This document shows, in pieces, positions 30,160 through 39,713 of a stretch of 64,000 nucleotides of DNA. A program made the translations under genes and the position numbers. Numbering within the stretch: the first letter of the stretch is position 1; every line of letters begins with the position of its first letter. The notes under the pieces are model-generated. The model did no database searches. It was not told the origin of the DNA and saw nothing but the letters and a program-made list of their open reading frames with translations. Source of the DNA: a bacterium HR19 (GTDB lineage: Bacteria; Calescibacteriota; Calescibacteriia; Calescibacteriales; Calescibacteriaceae); the NCBI GenBank assembly GCA_002898315.1, contig BEHV01000001.1, positions 1-64,000 on the forward strand, in the 5' to 3' direction.

Positions 30160-30708
30160 TTAATAGTAAATGTTATCGGGAAATTTTCTTTCATCTCTTT
30201 TTTCTATATCTCCGATATAATCTGGCTTTTCAATAAACCATTTTCCGTCCTCTGTTCTTTTGAACAAAGATAAATATGTTATGATTTTTACATCTCCGAG
30301 AGGATATTTTTTTCTGACCACAAAAGCAACCTCAAAATCGCATCTATTCTGCTCTGGTAAAAATTTTGAACCCAAAATACTATATTCCACTATATTTCCA
30401 TAGAAAGCTCCCTTCTTTCTTATCTCAAAAGTCATTTTTGCTATGAATAAATCTCTATCTTCTTCTGACTCAAAAAAACTTGATATGATATTGCGTGTAT
30501 CGGAGTCTCTTATATCGTATGTTTCAAGTATTTTGAAAAAATCTTTCAAAACCGCCTCTGCATCTGAACACTGATGAGATACAAAATTCAAATCAACTCT
30601 CTTTTGTGAGCAAGAAGGAATAAAAACCAATTGCGAAAATAAAAAGGCAATCCCAAAAAACTTTGAGTTCATAAAAAGAACTTCCCGACAAATTTTATAA
30701 AATCTCAT
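30160..30708 (-). CDS. Putative lipoprotein of unknown function
   Basis: LFSQLVFIPSCSQ lipobox-like signal. Confidence 0.55.
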   Translation of the reverse strand: MRFYKICREVLFMNSKFFGIAFLFSQLVFIPSCSQKRVDLNFVSHQCSDAEAVLKDFFKILETYDIRDSDTRNIISSFFESEEDRDLFIAKMTFEIRKKGAFYGNIVEYSILGSKFLPEQNRCDFEVAFVVRKKYPLGDVKIITYLSLFKRTEDGKWFIEKPDYIGDIEKRDERKFPDNIYY

Positions 30709-30775
30709 CTCAATCTTTCCCGAATATAGTAACCTTGTATTTCGCTCAAACCGGCTTTCTAAAACAGAACAAAAA

Positions 30776-31408
30776 TTATAATTTTTTCTCTTCTTTTCTT
30801 TTTATCCTGTAAATATCAACATCTAAAAATTCAACTTTCTTTCTGTGGAAAAAGTATTTTCTTCTCAGTTGAATTTTTCCTTTGAAAACCGAGCTCACCT
30901 CAAACCCATTTTCTTCGGAAAACTTTTTCACAAATGGTTCTGAATTTGCCGAAAGGAAAGTCCAGACAATATCACTTATCTCAAATGCTTTTTTCAAAAA
31001 TAATCTATCTGCTCCCTTATTTTTTATTCCGAAAGGTGGGTTCATAACACAGGTGTCAAATCTTCTCTTCACATAAAAGTATCTCACATCAGTGCAGATA
31101 AAACTGACATTTAAATTCAAGCCAAATTCATAAGCGAGTTTTTTCTTGTTTTCCACAGCTACTGCAAGAGCTTTCTTATCTATATCAACACCAAAAACTT
31201 TTTGAGCTTCACACATAGCAGACGCAAAAGAAAGAAAGCCCGTACCACATCCAAGATCAACAACATATCTTCTATAAATATCGTAATATGCTTTTTCCAT
31301 CAAAAATGCGCACATATCCCCATCTGTTTCATACTGCTCCATAAAAATCTTCGGGTTGCTAAATCCTTCAAGTTGAGAAATTATTATTGCAATATCTCTG
31401 AATCTCAT
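30776..31408 (-). CDS. METTL5/COG2263-like N6-adenine RNA methyltransferase
   Basis: FMEQYETDGDMCAFL..VVDLGCGTGFLSFASAMCEAQKVFGVDIDKKAL..FDTCVMNPPFGIKNKGADRLFLKKAFEIS; start placed at 31408 (MRFRDIAIIISQLEGF) rather than the ORF-track start 31477, which overlaps the upstream gene. Confidence 0.75.
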   Translation of the reverse strand: MRFRDIAIIISQLEGFSNPKIFMEQYETDGDMCAFLMEKAYYDIYRRYVVDLGCGTGFLSFASAMCEAQKVFGVDIDKKALAVAVENKKKLAYEFGLNLNVSFICTDVRYFYVKRRFDTCVMNPPFGIKNKGADRLFLKKAFEISDIVWTFLSANSEPFVKKFSEENGFEVSSVFKGKIQLRRKYFFHRKKVEFLDVDIYRIKRKEEKKL

Positions 31409-31424
31409 CCCCTCAAATCTCGCT

Positions 31425-31916
31425 TCACTTTTGAATTTCTTCTCTCTTCTGAATATATATCCTTCCGAGGTAATCAAAAAACTTTTCTCCGAGAATTCTC
31501 ATGTTCGGGACAAAATACGCACCATTTTTTGTTTCCAAAATGAACCAGAAATAAAACTGTTCCCCGGTATATAAAGGAAACAAATCTCTATTAAGTGTAA
31601 CCTTGCATAATCTTTCATCTTTCTCATCAGAGCAAGTCATCTGAAGGACCCCAAGAATATTGAACAAACCCTGAGAAACAACAAAAGAAACGCCACCTTG
31701 AAAATTTGTCTGAACCTCAAGGTCAATCTTATCTGAATCATAAGGGAAAAGCACTGATTTCTGAAATCTTATGTAGTACTTCTCGCTATTTAATGGGAAG
31801 GTTATTTTAACTTTTGGATTTTTGGCACAGGAGCAGAATATAAAAAAAAGCAAAAAAATAAATAACAAATTGAAAAATTTCCCAACCATTAGCGCCCTCA
31901 AAAAAATTTTAGACAA
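31425..31916 (-). CDS. Putative lipoprotein of unknown function
   Basis: FLLFFIFCSCAKNPK lipobox-like signal. Confidence 0.5.
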   Translation of the reverse strand: MSKIFLRALMVGKFFNLLFIFLLFFIFCSCAKNPKVKITFPLNSEKYYIRFQKSVLFPYDSDKIDLEVQTNFQGGVSFVVSQGLFNILGVLQMTCSDEKDERLCKVTLNRDLFPLYTGEQFYFWFILETKNGAYFVPNMRILGEKFFDYLGRIYIQKREEIQK

Positions 31917-32088
31917 TCTGATCTCATTTTGAAGTTCAAGGAAGTTTTTCTGAAACCCGATTTATCTGATTTATCTGAAAAAACATTTTAAAAAATTTTT
32001 CTGAATTTTAAAATAGAAAAACAGCGAGAAAATAAAATGAAGAAGATAAGCCGAAATCTTTGATATTAATTTAGGGAGGTGAAAAAGC

Positions 32089-32847
32089 ATGAAAATTCTT
32101 GTTCCGATAAAAAGGACGCACGATCCTAACTCAAAAATAAAGCTTAAAACAGATGGGTCAGGAATAGATACATCAAACATAAAGTTTGTTATAAATACAT
32201 TTGATGAGATAGCGGTTGAGGAAGCACTGAGGAAAAAAGAGGAGTTTGGCGGTGAAGTTGTAGTGGTATCTGTTGGAACTCAGGAGTGGATTGAACAGAT
32301 AAGAACCGCTCTCGCTATGGGCGCAGATAGAGGAATACTCGTTGATACAGGTGGCAAATACATTGATCAGGTAGGAATAGCGAAAATTCTTGTGAAGATA
32401 GTTGAAGAAGAAAAGCCAGACCTTGTGATAATGGGTAAGCAGGCGATTGATGACGATGCTAATCAGGTTGGACAGCTTCTCGCAGGATACCTCAACTGGC
32501 CACAGGCGACATTTGCATACAAAGTTGAAGTCAAACCAAAAGAGAAAAAGGTTATCGTTATAAGAGAAGTAGACGGCGGACTTGAAACTGTTGAATGCGA
32601 ACTCCCAGCAATTATCACAACCGACCTTCGCCTCAATCAACCAAGATATGCTTCCTTGCCCGGAATAATGAAAGCAAAACAAAAACCAGTAAAAACAATT
32701 AAAGTTGAAGAACTCGGAATAGACATAACTCCAAGAGTGAAAATTGAAAAACTTGAAACACCTCCACCAAGAAAAGCCGGAGTAAAAGTCAAAGATGTAG
32801 ATGAATTTATAGCTAAACTCAAAGAACTAAAAGCTTTACCATTCTGA
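32089..32847 (+). CDS. etfB: Electron transfer flavoprotein beta subunit
   Basis: MKILVPIKRTHDPNSKIKLK; ALAMGADRGILVD; GQLLAGYLNWPQATFA; SD GGAGGTG. Confidence 0.93.
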   Translation: MKILVPIKRTHDPNSKIKLKTDGSGIDTSNIKFVINTFDEIAVEEALRKKEEFGGEVVVVSVGTQEWIEQIRTALAMGADRGILVDTGGKYIDQVGIAKILVKIVEEEKPDLVIMGKQAIDDDANQVGQLLAGYLNWPQATFAYKVEVKPKEKKVIVIREVDGGLETVECELPAIITTDLRLNQPRYASLPGIMKAKQKPVKTIKVEELGIDITPRVKIEKLETPPPRKAGVKVKDVDEFIAKLKELKALPF

Positions 32848-32862
32848 AAGGAGGATGAAAAA

Positions 32863-33831
32863 ATGGGAATTCTTGTAGTTCTTGAAACAAGAAACGGAGA
32901 ACTCAAGAAAGCTTCTTTATCAGCAGTAACCTGCGCACGAAAAATATCAGAAATAACAGGATTAAAATATCGTCTTGCTATATTCAACCCAAATGAAAAT
33001 TCACTTGAAGAGGTCTCATATCTTGGAGCAGAAAAAGTGTTTGTTATAAGAGGCGAACAGTTCCAAAATTACACCGCAGAAAATTATACATTAGCCATTG
33101 AAAAAATCGTCAGAGATAATGGAGAAAAATATATAATCGCAACCGCAACAACATTTGGCAAAGATCTCCTTCCAAGAGTCGCAGCAAAACTAGATGGAGG
33201 AATGGTATCTGAAATAATAGAAATCATAGATGACAAAACATTCAAAAGGCTTATGTATGCAGGAAATATCATAACAACAGTGAAGTTAGAAAGCGATATA
33301 AAAGTTATATCTGTAAGAGGTGTTGCCTTTGATAAGGCGGGAAAAGTTGATTCAAAATCCCAAATTGAAGAGGTAAAAATAAACGAAAAATACGAAAAGA
33401 AGAAATTTGTAAAATTAGAGGAAACAAAGAGTGAAAGACCAGAACTTACAGAAGCTCAAATCGTTGTATCAGTAGGTAGAGGTATAAAAGACCCTGAAAA
33501 CATCAAATTAGCCGAAGAACTCGCAGATGTTCTCGGAGCTGCTATTGGTGCTTCAAGAGCAGTCGTAGACGCCGGATGGCTCCCCAATGACTTCCAGGTC
33601 GGACAAACAGGAAAAACAGTCGCACCACAGCTATACATAGCAATTGGAATATCAGGAGCAATACAACACATCGCAGGAATGAAAGATTCAAAAGTCATCG
33701 CAGCTATAAACAAAGACCCAGAAGCTCCTATATTCCAAATAGCAGATGTCGGATTGGTTGCGGACCTATTCCAAGTAGTCCCAGAACTTACTCAAAAGCT
33801 CAAAAAACTCAAAGAACAAGCAGGAGCATGA
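32863..33831 (+). CDS. etfA: Electron transfer flavoprotein alpha subunit
   Basis: VVSVGRGIKDPENIKLAEELADVLGAAIGASRAVVDAGWLPNDFQVGQTGKTVAPQLYIAIGISGAIQHIAGM. Confidence 0.95.
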   Translation: MGILVVLETRNGELKKASLSAVTCARKISEITGLKYRLAIFNPNENSLEEVSYLGAEKVFVIRGEQFQNYTAENYTLAIEKIVRDNGEKYIIATATTFGKDLLPRVAAKLDGGMVSEIIEIIDDKTFKRLMYAGNIITTVKLESDIKVISVRGVAFDKAGKVDSKSQIEEVKINEKYEKKKFVKLEETKSERPELTEAQIVVSVGRGIKDPENIKLAEELADVLGAAIGASRAVVDAGWLPNDFQVGQTGKTVAPQLYIAIGISGAIQHIAGMKDSKVIAAINKDPEAPIFQIADVGLVADLFQVVPELTQKLKKLKEQAGA

Positions 33832-34844
33832 AAAAGTATGTAATAGAAGGGTTTGAGCACTCTCCCGGAAAAAACTGCGGTTCTACCTCTTTATGGAACC
33901 TCGCAAAGTTCTACGGAAACAATATTGAAGAACATAATATATTCGGACTTGCCTCAGGTCTCCTTTTTTTCTACATGAAAAACGGATTCGGAGGTGCTGA
34001 ATATTCAATCGGTGGAAGAAACCCTTTACTCATAAAAGATTTCTTTGAAAACACCGGAATAAATAAAGAATGGGAAACCTATAACTACTTCCCCAAAGAC
34101 AAAATAAAAAAATATATTGACGAAAAAGTGCCAGTTTTAGCAAGAACAGACCTCTACTACCTCCCTTATTATCCTAAACCAGTCCATTTCCCGGGACATG
34201 AACTTGTTATATTCGGATACGAAGAAACAAAAGATGGAACAACCTTCATTGTCTCAGATAGCTCTTTTCACGAACCTCAAAAGGTATCAGAAAAAGATTT
34301 AGCCAATGCTATGGACCCACCAGAGAAAGTAATCGCATTTTTTGAGCTTGAAAATCACATAATGCCAGTAGAAGAATTTTATGTGAAGTTTGATCGAGAA
34401 AGCATAATAAAATCTATAAGCAAAGTTGTTTTCAGAATGCTGAAAGTAGGACAGGATTTTATGGGGTTAAAAGCCATGAGAAAATTCGCAGATACTATTG
34501 AACTGTGGGTTGAATCCAAAAACACAAGCTGGACTCTAAGATTTGCCTATCAGGTTATAGAGAGAAGAGGAACTGGAGGAGGTTCTTTCAGATTTATGTA
34601 CTCAGATTTTCTCAAAGATTCGTCTAAAATCATAGGAGGGAAAGAAGGAGAAATTTTGAAAGAAGCGGGAGAGATTATTTTCAAATCTGCGGAAAAGTGG
34701 AGACAACTTGCGTTAATACTAAAAGAACTATCAGAAAAACCGAAAGTAGAAAAAGAAGATATGCAGATACCAAAAAAATTGGCAAGCGAAATTTACCTCC
34801 TTGAAAAAGAGTCCTTTGAAAAAATTGAGCATATTCTCGGATAA
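33828..34844 (+). CDS. BtrH_N/DUF4872-like protein, translationally coupled to etfA
   Basis: HSPGKNCGSTSLWNLAKFYG..FGLASGLLFFY; ATGA overlap with etfA. Confidence 0.7.
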   Translation: MKKYVIEGFEHSPGKNCGSTSLWNLAKFYGNNIEEHNIFGLASGLLFFYMKNGFGGAEYSIGGRNPLLIKDFFENTGINKEWETYNYFPKDKIKKYIDEKVPVLARTDLYYLPYYPKPVHFPGHELVIFGYEETKDGTTFIVSDSSFHEPQKVSEKDLANAMDPPEKVIAFFELENHIMPVEEFYVKFDRESIIKSISKVVFRMLKVGQDFMGLKAMRKFADTIELWVESKNTSWTLRFAYQVIERRGTGGGSFRFMYSDFLKDSSKIIGGKEGEILKEAGEIIFKSAEKWRQLALILKELSEKPKVEKEDMQIPKKLASEIYLLEKESFEKIEHILG

Positions 34845-34942
34845 GTTCAGAAAAATCCCCTAAGATATTGCTCAAATGCACAACTACAATTAATTGATTG
34901 CAAAAAGTAAAGCGAAGTTATCAAATGATAATCCTTTAATTT

Positions 34943-36814
34943 ATGGCAGAAGGTTCAGAAGTCAAAAGAGCAAACAAATCGTATGAGAGTATAAGCTTGC
35001 AAGAAGTCATTAAAAAGGTCATAAGCTCTCCTCTATCCACTCACAGCAAAGATATAGGATGCGGTCAGGTATCAGAAGAACTCATAGGGAAAAAAATAAA
35101 GTTAGCAGGATGGGTAGAAAGTATAAGAGATCACGGCGGAGTGAAATTTTTAGACCTCGTAGATATGAGTGGTAAGGTGCAGGTGGTCATCAGACCTTCT
35201 AACATTCCCTCTGAAAAGCTCCCAGAACTTGATGAAATAGGAGATTTTTGGGTGTTGAAAATTGAAGGAAAAGTTGAAAGAAGACCAGAAGGAACAGAGA
35301 ACCCAAACATAAGCACAGGAAAAGTTGAAATCATAGCTCATAACTTTGATATCTTATCTAAATCAGAGCAACCGCCTTTCTCTCCAAAAGATAAAAAAGA
35401 AATATCTGAGGAGATTCGGCTCAAATATAGGTATATAGACCTCAGGAGAGAGAAAATGAGAAGAAACATTCTTTTGAGACATCTTGTATCTCGCAAGATA
35501 AGAGAGTTTCTCTGGAGCAAAAGTTTCGTTGAGATTGAAACTCCTTTCTTGACAAAGAGCACTCCTGAAGGAGCAAGAGATTTCCTCGTCCCCTCCCGAA
35601 TATACAAAGGAAAATTTTACGCACTCCCTCAATCTCCTCAGCTTTTCAAGCAAATACTTCAAGTAGCGGGATTTGAAAGATACTTCCAGATAGTAAGGTG
35701 TTTCAGAGATGAAGACCTTCGGGCAGATAGACAACCAGAATTCACACAAGTAGATATAGAAATGTCTTTCGTATCAGAAGAAGATATAATGAGAACTGTT
35801 GAAGAACTAATACGATTTGTCTTTAAAGAATCAATAGATGTTGAACTTCAAATCCCATTCCCCCGCATCACATACAAAGAATCAATTGAAAAATACGGTA
35901 CAGATAAACCCGATATATCTATACCCTTCCATATCCAAGACCTTACCAAAATTTTTTCTCAAAGCAAGCTTGATTTCATAAGAAGAGTTATAGAAAACGA
36001 AGGAAAAGTTCTCGGCTTTGGTGTAAAAGATATTGAGATTTCAAAGTCAAAACTTGTTTCATTAGAGAGAGAAGCAAAAAGCATGGGAGTAGGAGGGCTT
36101 ATGTGGTTCGTCATCAAGAACAGTCAGGTCTCCGCAAGCCCAGTTATGAAATTTCTCTCGGAAGAAGAAAAAAAATCAATATCAGATATATGTGAGAAAA
36201 ATGGTGTTGTCTTCGCAGTAGCAGAAAAAGAAGAAAAGGCTCGTTCAACAATATCAAGAGTAATGAAAATAATCTCAAAAGAGTTCGGATTTTATAAAAA
36301 AGGATTCAACTTCGTATGGGTCGTAGATTTTCCTCTCTTTTCGTATGATGAGACAGAGAAAAGATTTGTTTCAGAACATCACCCATTCACATCACCCAAA
36401 GAAGAAGATATTGCAATTCTTGAATCAGATCCGCTCAAAGTAAGAGCGAGAGCTTATGATATTGTACTTAACGGAGAAGAAGTGGGCGGAGGATCAATAA
36501 GAATTCACAGACCGGAGCTTCAAAGAAAAATTTTCAGAATCCTTAACCTATCTGATGAAGAAGTTGAAGAAAGGTTCGGTTGGTTCATAAACGCTTTAAG
36601 ATACGGCGCACCTCCCCACGGTGGTATAGCTTTAGGGCTTGACCGTCTTGTGGCTCTGATGGCAGAAGAAGAAAGCATAAGAGAAGTTATCCCCTTCCCA
36701 AAAAGCCAAAGTGGTATATGTCATATCACCGGCGCTCCCTCAGAGGTCTACCTAAAACAACTTGATGAACTCGGAATAATGATAAAAACCGAAGAAAAGG
36801 AAAATAATAAGTAG
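34943..36814 (+). CDS. aspS: Aspartyl-tRNA synthetase (~45-aa N-terminal extension)
   Basis: GWVESIRDHGGVKFLDLVDMSGKVQVV; FVEIETPFLTKSTPEGARDFLVPSR; RDEDLRADRQPEFTQVDIEMSF; GGIALGLDRLVALM. Confidence 0.95.
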   Translation: MAEGSEVKRANKSYESISLQEVIKKVISSPLSTHSKDIGCGQVSEELIGKKIKLAGWVESIRDHGGVKFLDLVDMSGKVQVVIRPSNIPSEKLPELDEIGDFWVLKIEGKVERRPEGTENPNISTGKVEIIAHNFDILSKSEQPPFSPKDKKEISEEIRLKYRYIDLRREKMRRNILLRHLVSRKIREFLWSKSFVEIETPFLTKSTPEGARDFLVPSRIYKGKFYALPQSPQLFKQILQVAGFERYFQIVRCFRDEDLRADRQPEFTQVDIEMSFVSEEDIMRTVEELIRFVFKESIDVELQIPFPRITYKESIEKYGTDKPDISIPFHIQDLTKIFSQSKLDFIRRVIENEGKVLGFGVKDIEISKSKLVSLEREAKSMGVGGLMWFVIKNSQVSASPVMKFLSEEEKKSISDICEKNGVVFAVAEKEEKARSTISRVMKIISKEFGFYKKGFNFVWVVDFPLFSYDETEKRFVSEHHPFTSPKEEDIAILESDPLKVRARAYDIVLNGEEVGGGSIRIHRPELQRKIFRILNLSDEEVEERFGWFINALRYGAPPHGGIALGLDRLVALMAEEESIREVIPFPKSQSGICHITGAPSEVYLKQLDELGIMIKTEEKENNK

Positions 36815-37509
36815 CAAAAAAAGTTCTTATCGGTAAAAATCTTTGATATTTCGTCGGAGGAGATGTAACCTTCTACTTCGCCATTTAAAAGCCCATAATT
36901 TGTCCCGAAGGAGTAATTGACTTTTGCGTAGTCAATCAAAACCTTTGGCGTCGTAAGTATGTAGATATCTCTGTAAATTCCGCCGTAATTTCGCCACGCC
37001 CACACCTGCGGTCGCAATGGTATAGTGGACTTTGAGTTAAGTTCATTGCTTATACGGATTTCAAGCACATTTTCTCCGATGTTCAACATTCTATCAGGAA
37101 TTCTTACCACAAACGAAGTATAACCACCGATATGCCTTGTGAGAAATTGACCATTGATGAAGATTTGACATTCATAATTTATGCCATAGGCAACAAGAAA
37201 TAAAGTTTTATCCCGGACAATTGAATCAGGAAGTTCAAAATTTTTTCTGAAAATAACTTTACCATTAAAATCATAAGCGGATGGGATTAAAACTTCCGAC
37301 CACTTTTTCTCTCCCTCAATTTTCGCAAGCCACTTTCCGGCAAGATCAATTTTTAATCTTGTGTTCGTGTCTTGAAACATCCCGGCGTCAATCCCAACTA
37401 AAGTCGGCTGACCATTGACGAGAAATTTTCTTTCATACGTTTGAAGTGCGTTTAACTCCAAAACCGAAACCAGCAGGGTTAAAATCAAAGCAAAGGTTTT
37501 TCTTGGCAT
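36748..37509 (-). pseudogene. Truncated glycoside hydrolase family 2 N-terminal (sugar-binding) domain, no catalytic barrel
   Basis: LAGKWLAKIEGEKKWSEVLIPSAYDFNGKVIFRKNFELP..GINYECQIFINGQFLTRHIGGYTSFVVRIPDRML..RPQVWAWRNYGGIYRDIYILTTP; ORF then reads into antisense aspS and stops. Confidence 0.75.
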
Positions 37510-37572
37510 ATTTTGTGGATGTTTATTGCTAAATACAATGCACAATTTCAAATTTAATAAAAATGGGGGAAA

Positions 37573-38144
37573 TTATTTGATTGGTCTTATATCCAAACCC
37601 GCTCTTATCAATGCTTCTACTGGATGAGTTCCGAGAAACACCTCTCCAAACATTGCGATAGCAAGCTGACTTCCAATTCTGTTTTCTGGAACATTTATAT
37701 TTAAACCTATATTTCTTAATTCTTTAAAAACTCTATTTATTTCTTCCTGCTTCTCCTCTGGTCGTCGTGTGAAATTAATATCTTCTTGCTCCAAAATCCA
37801 TTTCATCGCATAGAGAATATATTCTGCAGGATAACCAGGTAATTGAAGATTTCTCAAATCTTCAAGGACTTCTCTAACATCTTCACCACTCCATACTCTA
37901 ATTATTGATTGAAATAACTTTTCTGTCTTCTGGTAGTCATTACACAATTTACCATAAAAATCAATTAGAAAATGAGCATGTTTGGGAGTCATTGAGCGAC
38001 CTGTTTCGGGAAAGATAACTTTAACCTTAAAGTCATTTTCAGATTTTGAGTTTTCAGTTTTTATCAAAATCCAGCCATTAGATAAGGGAATAACCTCTTT
38101 ATAGTTTTACCTCTCCACTTTTTACCAGGTATTACTTCTTTCAT
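37573..38144 (-). CDS. Methyltransferase-linked small protein of unknown function, apparent frameshift near 38100
   Basis: ATG at 38144 overlaps the methyltransferase TGA (ATGA); MKEVIPGKKWRGKTI then a frame change to KEVIPLSNGWILIKTENSKSENDFKVKVIFPETGRSMTPKHAHFLIDFYGK.. Confidence 0.6.
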
Positions 38145-39658
38145 CTCTTGACCTCGTAAATTAGTAAGTATTGATGAATAATTGAAAGGAAATCTCGGTC
38201 GTTTTCAGGATAACCTGAAACATCTGGAACAGCAATCACAATTTCCTTAATTTTTAAGGATTTTTCTGAAAGTGTATCAATAACTCTTTTAGCTATTGGC
38301 TCTATATACCTCCCCACTCTGACATCTCTAACCTGCACCACCAAATACCCACCATCTTTTACAAACGGTAATTTCTGATAAACGAGTTTCCTTAACTCAT
38401 CTAAAAACTTCTCTACCATATCTTTAGAAACATGAACTCCCGATAAAAACGACGATTTGATAATGAGAAGGTCTAACTTCTCATATTCTTCTATTTCCTC
38501 GCCTGAAAATTTGTTTTGATTGATTGAAAAATCTAAAACAAGATAACTCCCCTTACAATATCTCAATAGAACATTAGAATTTAATATTTTATCAAAATCA
38601 TCAGAGGGTAATATCCACACGCTCGTTGTTTCAAACTTTTCAGGTAGTTCAGGTGTCAATTTCAATTCTTTCGGGATAATTTTAAAGTTATTCTGTATCG
38701 TTTGTTTTTCATTTTCTTTTTCTTTCTTTAATGGTTTTTCAAAAATTGCCAAGTATTCATGAGCTAAAAGTAAAAAATTTTGTTTTATGCTCTTTTCATA
38801 CCAAAAACCCGTTGTTTTACAGTTATGTTGTCTTTTTATAACAAGTTCATAAAGTTCAAAACCTTCTCTCAAATAAACATCTATAAGCTTAAATCCAAGA
38901 GGAACAATATATTTTTCCCTTCTAATATCTCCTATCAAAATAGCACATTTTTTCCCGGGTTTTAAAACTCTAAAACTCTCCTTTGCAACCTTCTGCATTT
39001 CAGAAAGGTAATCTTCAACATCAAGAAAAGATAAGTCCCCTTCCTTACCATCTGTATAATGAATTATATTTGCATACGGAGGATGAGAGCAGATAAGGTC
39101 AACAGAGTTATCTTTTAAGAATGATAAGTCCCTTGCATCTCCCACAATAAGTTCTGGCTCATAAACTTCAAAATCAGGAAAAAGCGAAGGAGGAATATTG
39201 AAATTTAAATTCTCCTTTGCCAATTCAATTGCTTTATCGTTTATATCAATAGCTATACATCTTCTACCTAAAAGTTTGCATTCAATTGCGGTCGTTCCAG
39301 CACCACAAAAATAATCAAGGACAAGGTCTCCCCGAGATGAGTATTTCAAAATCACATTTCTGGGTATATATGGAGACCAATTCCCTCTATAATCACCACT
39401 ATGCGTTGCCCAATTTCCTCTATTTTTAAAGCTCCATACACTCGTTTTTTCCTCTTGAAAATTTTCAGGTTCAAATCTTCTGATTCTCTTTTTTTTGTTT
39501 AATCTGCTTATATTGACACCTTTTTCTTTTGTTATCAATCTTTCAATATATTTGAATGAGACATTATATTTTTTGCCGATCTCTTCGTCGCTCAAACCTC
39601 TTTCTTTATCTCTCAAAATATCTTTTTCTCTTTCTTTATTGATGAGTTCTCTTTCCAT
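38141..39658 (-). CDS. Site-specific DNA methyltransferase (N4/N6 amino-methylating), catalytic half plus degenerate duplicate half
   Basis: LVLDYFCGAGTTAIECKLLGRRCIAIDIN (SAM motif), LICSHPPYANII (PPY); N-terminal helix-turn-helix-like segment LSDEEIGKKYNVSFKYIERLI. Confidence 0.88.
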   Translation of the reverse strand: MERELINKEREKDILRDKERGLSDEEIGKKYNVSFKYIERLITKEKGVNISRLNKKKRIRRFEPENFQEEKTSVWSFKNRGNWATHSGDYRGNWSPYIPRNVILKYSSRGDLVLDYFCGAGTTAIECKLLGRRCIAIDINDKAIELAKENLNFNIPPSLFPDFEVYEPELIVGDARDLSFLKDNSVDLICSHPPYANIIHYTDGKEGDLSFLDVEDYLSEMQKVAKESFRVLKPGKKCAILIGDIRREKYIVPLGFKLIDVYLREGFELYELVIKRQHNCKTTGFWYEKSIKQNFLLLAHEYLAIFEKPLKKEKENEKQTIQNNFKIIPKELKLTPELPEKFETTSVWILPSDDFDKILNSNVLLRYCKGSYLVLDFSINQNKFSGEEIEEYEKLDLLIIKSSFLSGVHVSKDMVEKFLDELRKLVYQKLPFVKDGGYLVVQVRDVRVGRYIEPIAKRVIDTLSEKSLKIKEIVIAVPDVSGYPENDRDFLSIIHQYLLIYEVKR

Positions 39659-39713
39659 ATCTCCGTATTCAAAATTTCAAATGCGGTGCAATATATAAAT
39701 CAAATGAAAACGC

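Noticed and set aside
31409-31477. N-terminal 23 aa (MITSEGYIFRREKKFKSEARFEG) of the METTL5-like ORF
   Set aside because: Overlaps the upstream lipoprotein gene and precedes the conserved family start MRFRDIAII; probably not translated as part of this protein.
34918-34931. TTATCA-AA-TGATAA palindrome upstream of aspS
   Set aside because: Short and AT-rich; expected by chance at this composition.
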